From Acinetobacter albensis (GTDB taxonomy: Bacteria; Pseudomonadota; Gammaproteobacteria; Pseudomonadales; Moraxellaceae), in contig NZ_FMBK01000007.1 in the NCBI RefSeq assembly GCF_900095025.1, positions 62,001 through 126,000 of the forward strand: DNA of 64,000 nucleotides, written 5' to 3'. Made by a program: the position numbers and the translations under genes. How positions within the stretch are numbered: position 1 is the first letter of the stretch; each line of letters starts with the position of its first letter. This document shows, one piece after another, positions 59,002 to 64,000 of this stretch. The notes under the pieces were generated by a model. It was not told the origin of the DNA, made no database searches, and saw only the letters and a list, made by a program, of their open reading frames with translations.

Positions 59002-59034
59002 ATGAATAATAATTTAAAAATTGTTACATTTTAA
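59002..59034 (+). CDS. Putative 10-residue leader peptide MNNNLKIVTF
   Basis: A short ORF with an excellent GAGGAG at 58991-58996, 5 bases before ATG 59002; the frame closes with TAA after ten codons. The ribosome-binding site is better than those of most genes around it, although nothing of normal length follows in this frame. It may be a leader peptide or a relic. The long distance (about 395 bases) to the symporter argues against classical attenuation unless transcription starts upstream. Confidence 0.35.
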   Translation: MNNNLKIVTF

Positions 59035-59170
59035 TTGCTTATACAATGAATGCTTCTTTTAAAACTTGAAATAAAAAATAAGCAACTGTATTTCATTAAA
59101 ATATTTAGACTTTGGCCTCTGATTATTAATATGAACAAAAGGCCCTAAACCGCTATATAAGTAAAAAAAT

Positions 59171-59207
59171 TTTACAATGATAGCGTTCATCAGTAAATTT
59201 GATGAAC
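59171..59207 (+). promoter_or_regulatory. Possible promoter with an overlapping dyad before the symporter
   Basis: TTTACA (59171-59176), 17 bases, TAAATT (59194-59199) form a moderate -35/-10. The dyad GTTCATCA (59185-59192) and TGATGAAC (59200-59207) straddles this -10, with the -10 in its 7-base centre. The layout is that of an operator. No regulator gene is adjacent. Confidence 0.35.
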
Positions 59208-59237
59208 TTATGTTACACTCGCCTTCCGCACGTATGC

Positions 59238-59259
59238 AGTTGTTCTTCTCACAACAACT
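59238..59259 (+). other. Perfect 7-bp hairpin in the symporter leader
   Basis: AGTTGTT (59238-59244) pairs exactly with AACAACT (59253-59259) around an 8-base loop. It has no T-tract, so it is not a terminator; it would lie in the 5' untranslated RNA if transcription starts near 59205. Confidence 0.45.
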
Positions 59260-59429
59260 ATTCGTGGATGTTCTTCTATATTGTAAATAAGAATATATCA
59301 ATAATATATTCATACACTTACACTCTTGTGTTTATCTCAATATTTCTGCTCTTTCTTCATTAGAGCCTTAATCTGTCACTCAGTTCTTCGGTTATTTTGA
59401 CCAGACTGTGACGCGCTTAAGGAGTCATT

Positions 59430-61067
59430 ATGTTTCAATTCTCTAGTACAACCACTGTACTATTGATGGTGCTTTTTTATGGCATAACTTTTTTACTTTC
59501 GTTACGGATTAAACGAAAAAATGAAAATGTCGATGGTTATATGGTATCCAATGGTTCCATAGGATTTGGTATGTCAGCCGCAAGTATGACGGCCACTTGG
59601 ATTTGGGCTGCCTCATTTTATGCAGCGGCTTCTTCGGGTTATAAATATGGCGTTTCAGGCGCATTGCACTATGGTTTTTGGGGTGCGCTGATGATTTTAT
59701 TTATTTATCCCTTTGGTAAGCGGTTTCGAGAACTTGCACCCAACGCCCATACCCTAGCCGAAATTATGCACGCCCGTCACGGCACGCAAAGCCAGCTTAT
59801 TTTGGCAGGTTCAAATATTGTTGGTAGCATTATTAGTTTGATGGTGAACTTTACTGCTGCGGGTGCACTGGTTGAAATTCTTTCACCACTCAGCTTTATT
59901 CATGGTGTTCTCATTACAGGTATTGGCGTTTTATCCTATACGCTTTGGTCAGGTTTTCGTTCCTCAGTATTTACCGACTTTGGTCAATTGGTAGCGATGA
60001 TTGTAGCCGCAGTGATCATTATTCCTGTTATTTTTTACACTTTGGGTGGGCCAACTTTATTCCAAACCGGCATGCACAATTTAACTGCCGACCAACTCAA
60101 TTTCTTTTCTAAAGCTGCTTTTTTAGAACAAGGTGCGCCTTTTTTTGTTGCAGTGCTTGCCTATGCGATTGGCAACCAAACCATTGCACAGCGTTTATTT
60201 GCCGTTCGTGAAGATTTAATAAAACCCAGTTTTATTACTGCAACGATTGGCTACGCCGCGATTGTGATTGGATTAGGCATGCTCGGTTTGTTGGCGCTAT
60301 TCGCAGGCGTACAACCGATTGATGGCAATTTAAACAATCTGATTCCGCAAATGGCTGCAACATACCTTCCGCCGTTTATGGTGGTTCTCCTGTTTATTAT
60401 GGTGATTGGTGCATTGTCATCTACAGCAGATTCTGATTTGTCTGCCCTTGCTGCTTTGGTCATGACCGATATTTATGGCAAACAAATTGCTAAAAACCGT
60501 CCTGATCCTAAGAAAATGCTGTTCATCGGGCGTATGACCATGATAGTCGCGACGCTACTCGGTATTCTCATTGCAACCTTAAAATTCGATATTTTATCGA
60601 TGTTAATTTTTGTGGGTGCCTTATGGGGAGCGATTGTTTTCCCCGTTATTGCCAGTCTGTATTGGAACAAAGTAAATGCACGTGCCTTTAATTGGGCAGT
60701 ACTTGTTGCATTTATCAGCTTCCTGATTGTGCGTTTTGAATGGATTCCAATTCAAGGTCTAACGGCTTATAGCTTTGAGTTGGTTGCAACTTTAGGTGCT
60801 GGCGTGGTGCTTGGCTTGATGAGCTTTGGCTTTTTTGGCAAGAAAGTGGGTTTATGGGTCGGTATTTTTGCCACTCTCGCATTATTGCCTTGGACAATCG
60901 GATTTTTACGCGATTACACCACGTTATTGAGCTCTCTCACTGCTTATGGTACGAGCGCTTTGGTATGTACGCTCATCACCTTGTTCAATCGAGAAGATCG
61001 TTTTGATTTCAAACAAATCAATCAAATGGTGATTGAGTTCCATCAATTATCCAACAAAAACAAATAA
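59430..61067 (+). CDS. Sodium:solute symporter (SSS family)
   Basis: A 545-residue secondary transporter with about thirteen or more helices. SMTATWIWAASFYAAASSGYKYGVSGALHYGFW (helices 2-3) and APNAHTLAEIMHARHGTQSQLI match the SSS family and are closest in style to the DUR3-like branch (urea or polyamine uptake). ALSSTADSDLSALAALVMTDIY is the conserved later helix with the sodium-site Ser/Thr. GGAG lies before ATG 59430. It is followed after 13 bases by a 43-residue membrane protein. The substrate is not established. Confidence 0.87.
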   Translation: MFQFSSTTTVLLMVLFYGITFLLSLRIKRKNENVDGYMVSNGSIGFGMSAASMTATWIWAASFYAAASSGYKYGVSGALHYGFWGALMILFIYPFGKRFRELAPNAHTLAEIMHARHGTQSQLILAGSNIVGSIISLMVNFTAAGALVEILSPLSFIHGVLITGIGVLSYTLWSGFRSSVFTDFGQLVAMIVAAVIIIPVIFYTLGGPTLFQTGMHNLTADQLNFFSKAAFLEQGAPFFVAVLAYAIGNQTIAQRLFAVREDLIKPSFITATIGYAAIVIGLGMLGLLALFAGVQPIDGNLNNLIPQMAATYLPPFMVVLLFIMVIGALSSTADSDLSALAALVMTDIYGKQIAKNRPDPKKMLFIGRMTMIVATLLGILIATLKFDILSMLIFVGALWGAIVFPVIASLYWNKVNARAFNWAVLVAFISFLIVRFEWIPIQGLTAYSFELVATLGAGVVLGLMSFGFFGKKVGLWVGIFATLALLPWTIGFLRDYTTLLSSLTAYGTSALVCTLITLFNREDRFDFKQINQMVIEFHQLSNKNK

Positions 61068-61080
61068 GGAGTTTTATATT

Positions 61081-61212
61081 ATGAATACGCAATTTCTCAC
61101 CCTCTATGTTTTATTTTGGCCCATGGTGGCTACAGGTATTCTCATTACCTTATGTTTGGCAGTGTATCGAGATACGCAAGAAGCCAAAGCCAATGGTGAA
61201 GACTTAGTTTAA
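61081..61212 (+). CDS. Putative transporter small subunit (43 aa)
   Basis: A 43-residue ORF starting 13 bases after the symporter, with AAGGAG at 61066-61071 about 9 bases before its ATG. It has one transmembrane helix (about residues 6-27, LTLYVLFWPMVATGILITLCLA) and a short polar tail ending in NGEDLV. Small partners of this size are known next to some SSS symporters, in the manner of the YhdT and YjcH partners of PanF and ActP (those are larger). Short length and position support translation. A strong terminator follows. Confidence 0.8.
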   Translation: MNTQFLTLYVLFWPMVATGILITLCLAVYRDTQEAKANGEDLV

Positions 61213-61226
61213 ATCGTCGTATCATT

Positions 61227-61256
61227 AAAAAAACAGATCTCAAGATCTGTTTTTTT
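61227..61256 (+). terminator. Terminator of the symporter unit
   Basis: ACAGATCT-CA-AGATCTGT stem with A7 and T7 flanks, 15 bases past the small-subunit stop. Confidence 0.88.
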
Positions 61257-61388
61257 CATACTGAAATTCTGATTCAAAATCACAGCTTTCACTCAAATAA
61301 ATTTTACCGACAATTCATGTCGCCCCATACTGGTCTGTAAGACTTTTTTTTGGCATGATGAATCTAGGTCATCACTGAATCATGATAC

Positions 61389-62729
61389 ATGGAACAAATG
61401 CGTTGGTTAGAACTGCTTTCAACAGTTCGTATTGGTAGCAAAAAACAAAGTACAGAACAGGCACGTAGCCCCTTCCATAAAGACTATGATCGCATTATTT
61501 TTTCACAAAGTTTTCGACAACTAAATCGTAAAACTCAAGTTCATCCCCTGACCCAACATGACGGCATTCACACACGTTTGACCCATTCTTTAGAAGTATC
61601 CTGTATTGGTCGCTCCTTAGGCATGCTTGCTGCTGAAAAAATTAAAGATCAATTGCCGGTTTGGATTTCTCCTGCCGATGTGGGTGCGATTATTCAGGCG
61701 GCTTGCCTTGCACATGATATTGGTAATCCACCTTTTGGTCATGCGGGTGAATATGCCATCCGCGAATGGTTTGATGATGCTTCACATGGAAACTTCTTAG
61801 AAAAACTAAGCGACAAAGAACAAGCCGATGTGCGCCAGTTTGAAGGTAATGCACAAGGTTTACGCTTACTGACTAAGATTGATTATCATCCCAATGACGG
61901 CGGTATGCGTTTAACTTATGCAACCTTAGGGGCTTACTTAAAGTATCCATGGTTATCTAAAACCATTGCGTCGCAAGGTGATCGTCCTGCCAGCCAACGC
62001 GCCAAATTTGGTTGTTATCAATCTGAAAAGGACATATTGCAACAGATTGCGGAACAATTGGGTTTAATTCAACTGGGTGAATATCACTATTGTCGTCATC
62101 CACTGACTTATCTTTTGGAAGCAGCAGATGATATTTGCTATGCCTTAATTGATCTTGAAGATGGCATTATTTTAAATATGCTGTCTTATGAAGAAGTTGA
62201 ACCCATTTTCCTAGACTTAATTGCAGATTATGGCAAACCCTCAGAGCTTTCTATGCCCAGTACCACTTGGCAGCAAAAAATTGCCGCCTTACGTGGTCGC
62301 GTCATGAAACGTCTGGTAGATGAAGTCACCACGGCATTTGCCAAACATCACTTTGAAATTTTAACCGGTCAACTCAAAGGCAGTTTACTGCAGTATTGTT
62401 CTCAAGATATTGAACGCGGTATTGAGCGTGCCAAAAATTTAGCCCGAGATAAAATTTTTGAGCATCCACAAAAAGCAGGACTTGAAATTATTGCACATCA
62501 AAGTTTGCAAAATATCTTAGATGCGTTTATTCCATTAACAACACCCCATAAATCCCTAAGCTTTAAGGAACAACGGTTAATGTCGATGTTGCAACGTGCT
62601 GGCGTCAATTTTCAAAGTGATCATTATGAGAATATTATGCAAGTTCTGGACATTATTTCAAAATTCTCAGACCATCAAGCCTATAATCTGTCGCAAGAGC
62701 TACAAGGGAATAAAGCGGGTTTAATCTAA
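61389..62729 (+). CDS. dgt: Deoxyguanosinetriphosphate triphosphohydrolase
   Basis: A dNTPase that releases tripolyphosphate from dGTP (and related dNTPs), limiting dNTP pools. The 446-residue protein has the HD-domain residues His66 (RLTHSLEV), His109 and Asp110 (ACLAHDIGNPPFGHAGE) and a later YLLEAADDICYALIDLEDG segment with the last metal ligand. NRKTQVHPLTQHDGIHTRLTHS is the Dgt/dNTPase opening. The window shows no ribosome-binding site before ATG 61389; Met4 is an alternative. Standing alone before ruvA. Confidence 0.93.
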   Translation: MEQMRWLELLSTVRIGSKKQSTEQARSPFHKDYDRIIFSQSFRQLNRKTQVHPLTQHDGIHTRLTHSLEVSCIGRSLGMLAAEKIKDQLPVWISPADVGAIIQAACLAHDIGNPPFGHAGEYAIREWFDDASHGNFLEKLSDKEQADVRQFEGNAQGLRLLTKIDYHPNDGGMRLTYATLGAYLKYPWLSKTIASQGDRPASQRAKFGCYQSEKDILQQIAEQLGLIQLGEYHYCRHPLTYLLEAADDICYALIDLEDGIILNMLSYEEVEPIFLDLIADYGKPSELSMPSTTWQQKIAALRGRVMKRLVDEVTTAFAKHHFEILTGQLKGSLLQYCSQDIERGIERAKNLARDKIFEHPQKAGLEIIAHQSLQNILDAFIPLTTPHKSLSFKEQRLMSMLQRAGVNFQSDHYENIMQVLDIISKFSDHQAYNLSQELQGNKAGLI

Positions 62730-62760
62730 AAATCTTCAAGATATTTAAAAAATTACACTG

Positions 62761-62788
62761 GAGCATTTTGCCTTTATGACAAATGCTC
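62761..62788 (+). other. Hairpin over the start of a short ORF before ruvA
   Basis: GAGCATTT (62761-62768) pairs with AAATGCTC (62781-62788). The loop contains the ATG (62776) of an 18-codon ORF, so the stem could hide its start. Confidence 0.4.
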
Positions 62789-62832
62789 ACTACTATGCAG
62801 GCAACGATAAACAAGTGAAAAATTCAAAATGA
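62776..62832 (+). CDS. 18-codon upstream ORF overlapping the ruvA start
   Basis: ATG 62776 opens a frame of 18 codons (MTNAHYYAGNDKQVKNSK) whose TGA overlaps the ruvA ATG as ATGA. GGAG at 62760-62763 is 12 bases upstream, rather far. ruvA itself has no good ribosome-binding site, so translational coupling is possible. May be chance. Confidence 0.35.
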   Translation: MTNAHYYAGNDKQVKNSK

Positions 62833-63431
62833 TTGGATGTCTTATTGGTGAAGTATTTGCTTTGGAAGCACCGACAGTTTTACTGAATGTGAATGGAGTC
62901 GGCTATGAAGTCGATACCCCTCTCTCTACTTTTTGCCAACTACAAAAAGGACAAACAGTAACACTGTGGACGCATTTAACCGTGCGTGAAGATGCACAAT
63001 TACTTTATGGCTTTTTAGATGCGCAAGAAAAAACCATTTTTCGGACCTTACTTAAAGTAAACGGCGTAGGACCAAAAATGGCGCTGGGTATTTTATCGAC
63101 TTTAAGTATCGACCTGTTAATTCATACTGTAGAAAATGAGGACCTCAATACTTTAATTAAAGTTCCAGGTGTGGGTAAAAAGACTGCCGAACGTTTGATG
63201 ATTGAACTTCGTGATCGCTTCAAGGCAATGTCTTCAAGCCATGCACCAAGCAACTCTACTGCGCTACAAATTCAATTTACAGGGAACTCAGCTGTAGCCG
63301 AAGCCGAAGCGGCATTACAATCACTCGGTTATAAACCAGCTGAAGCGCAAAAATTGATTAATGCCGTAAAGGCTGATTTTACTGAAGCCAGTGATATTAT
63401 TCGTGCAGCGTTAAAATCGATGAATCGTTAA
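62829..63431 (+). CDS. ruvA: Holliday junction helicase subunit RuvA
   Basis: Binds the four-way DNA junction and loads RuvB. The 200-residue protein has the N-terminal OB fold (MIGCLIGEVFALEAPTVLLNVNGVGYEV), two helix-hairpin-helix motifs (LLKVNGVGPKMALGIL and LIKVPGVGKKTAERLMIELRD), and the mobile C-terminal UBA-like domain that contacts RuvB (EAEAALQSLGYKPAEAQKLI). Start ATG 62829 overlaps a short upstream ORF. Confidence 0.96.
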   Translation: MIGCLIGEVFALEAPTVLLNVNGVGYEVDTPLSTFCQLQKGQTVTLWTHLTVREDAQLLYGFLDAQEKTIFRTLLKVNGVGPKMALGILSTLSIDLLIHTVENEDLNTLIKVPGVGKKTAERLMIELRDRFKAMSSSHAPSNSTALQIQFTGNSAVAEAEAALQSLGYKPAEAQKLINAVKADFTEASDIIRAALKSMNR

Positions 63432-63575
63432 AGTGATATATATACTTTCAAATGAACCTAAAAACAGATTGTGATGCGTGTATACCGCATAAATATGGTT
63501 AATTAAACAGAGCATATAAAGCCTATTCTCTGCTTAATCTAAAAAATTTAAACTCAAATGTTTATCTGAGGCTGT

Positions 63576-63653
63576 ATGAATCATCACAGACTCAATGGAT
63601 GCCTAAAGGTAAATCTAAATCATTATGCAAGACCGTCTCATCAGTGGTTCTGA
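63576..63653 (+). CDS. 25-codon ORF running into ruvB
   Basis: ATG 63576 with GAGG at 63568-63571, 4 bases upstream, opens a frame of 25 codons that ends at 63651-63653 inside ruvB in another frame. It may be a chance ORF; ruvB has only a weak ribosome-binding site (AAAGG 14 bases before its ATG), so coupling is conceivable. Confidence 0.25.
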   Translation: MNHHRLNGCLKVNLNHYARPSHQWF

Positions 63654-64000
63654 AAAACCCGAAGATCATTTTGATCGTGCCATTCGCCCCACTTCACTAG
63701 ATGATTACATTGGTCAGCCTGTGGTGCGTGAGCAAATGGAAATCTTTATTGGCGCAGCACGAGGTCGCGGTGAAGCACTCGATCATACCCTCATTTTCGG
63801 CCCACCCGGTTTAGGAAAAACCACACTTGCCAATATTATTGCGCGCGAAATGGGCGGAAACCTGAAATCCACCTCTGGGCCAGTCCTTGAACGGGCAGGT
63901 GATTTGGCCGCCATGCTCACCAATTTAGAAGAAGGTGATGTTTTATTTATTGATGAAATCCATCGTCTTTCTCCTGTCATTGAAGAAATTTTATATCCTG
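63625..64000 (+). CDS. ruvB: Holliday junction helicase RuvB, 3' truncated by the window
   Basis: AAA+ motor of the RuvAB branch-migration complex. The first 125 residues are visible and open to the window edge. [22 protein letters not shown] is the usual N-terminus, and [13 protein letters not shown] follows. Walker [10 protein letters not shown] and Walker [11 protein letters not shown] are present. ATG 63625 is the first possible start, since a TAA lies in frame three codons upstream. It follows ruvA after about 193 bases, further apart than the usual tight ruvAB coupling. Confidence 0.96.
   Translation, partial: MQDRLISGSEKPEDHFDRAIRPTSLDDYIGQPVVREQMEIFIGAARGRGEALDHTLIFGPPGLGKTTLANIIAREMGGNLKSTSGPVLERAGDLAAMLTNLEEGDVLFIDEIHRLSPVIEEILYP

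Larger units (their letters stand above)
58709..59429. other. Long leader region between purL and the sodium:solute symporter
   Basis: About 720 bases without a normal-sized gene. Contents: the purL promoter side on the minus strand, a 10-codon ORF with a strong ribosome-binding site (59002-59034), a dyad with promoter-like boxes (59171-59207), a perfect 7-bp hairpin (59238-59259), and a looser GTCAC...GTGAC pairing close to the symporter start. AT-rich from 58840 on, more mixed in composition after 59210. I do not recognise a named riboswitch family. See the separate entries. Confidence 0.5.

Noticed and set aside
59059-59313. 84-codon minus-strand frame in the purL-symporter gap
   Set aside because: No ribosome-binding site or recognisable protein; overlaps the dyad and hairpin, so probably accidental.
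59140-59429. A named riboswitch in the symporter leader
   Set aside because: Hairpins are present, but I could not match them to TPP, FMN, SAM, lysine, guanidine or other known consensus elements by eye.

Overview
The window reads as a chromosomal core segment of an Acinetobacter species. The evidence is AT-rich, densely packed coding, a CarO-type outer-membrane protein, the long GapDH with an N-terminal extension, the order lepA-lepB-DUF4845-rnc-era-lipoprotein-recO-pdxJ-miaE, and gene families typical of Acinetobacter (NadM, MiaE, SthA, FadE). The exact species cannot be fixed from the sequence alone. I see no tRNA, rRNA, insertion sequence, prophage, integrase or CRISPR array.

Layout. 1-6.9 kb: the 3' end of a SIMPL-domain protein, a PAP2-type undecaprenyl-diphosphatase, obgE-proB on the minus strand, a divergent HxlR regulator/NAD(P)-binding quinone-reductase-like pair with a clear operator-promoter overlap, and two tandem membrane-anchored repeat proteins of unknown function. 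7-13.7 kb: GapDH, a RarD-like permease, a lipocalin, uvrB and a macrodomain-like protein. 13.8-20 kb: a diguanylate cyclase with a duplicated sensor region, a tiny basic protein, an OmpW-like porin, an MFS transporter overlapped by a 44-residue membrane protein, and a TauD-type dioxygenase. 20-30 kb: sthA and lipA divergent, then the nine-gene minus-strand lepA-to-miaE block (translation, secretion, RNA processing, repair, vitamin B6). 30-37 kb: thioesterases, a DegP/MucD protease, nadB, and pabC-mltG-tmk. 37-43 kb: a sulfate uptake block (sbp, an RBBP9-type hydrolase, cysT, cysW, cysA) followed by cysB. 43-51 kb: carO, dapD, queE-queC, a small secreted cysteine protein, a Dph6-like PP-loop protein, a PrxQ/Bcp peroxiredoxin, YceI, NadM, a crotonase and a nitroreductase. 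51-64 kb: a NIF3-like domain protein, fadE, purL, a sodium:solute symporter with a 43-residue partner, dgt, ruvA and the 5' end of ruvB.

How the genes work together. Sulfate import and its LysR regulator form one physical unit. queE and queC are two steps of the preQ0/queuosine pathway. The lepA block groups ribosome, RNA-processing, membrane-protein and repair functions. nadB and nadM serve NAD synthesis and salvage. ruvA and ruvB make the Holliday-junction motor.

No unmistakable new multi-gene system is visible. The best candidates for new biology are the tandem repeat proteins at 5466-6868, two transporter plus tiny-membrane-protein pairs (18401-18535 and 61081-61212), the structured leader with a 10-codon ORF before the symporter (59002-59259), the macrodomain-like protein with an unassigned C-terminal half, and the hydrolase embedded in the sulfate operon. 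All functions were assigned by reading translations and motifs; no database search was run.
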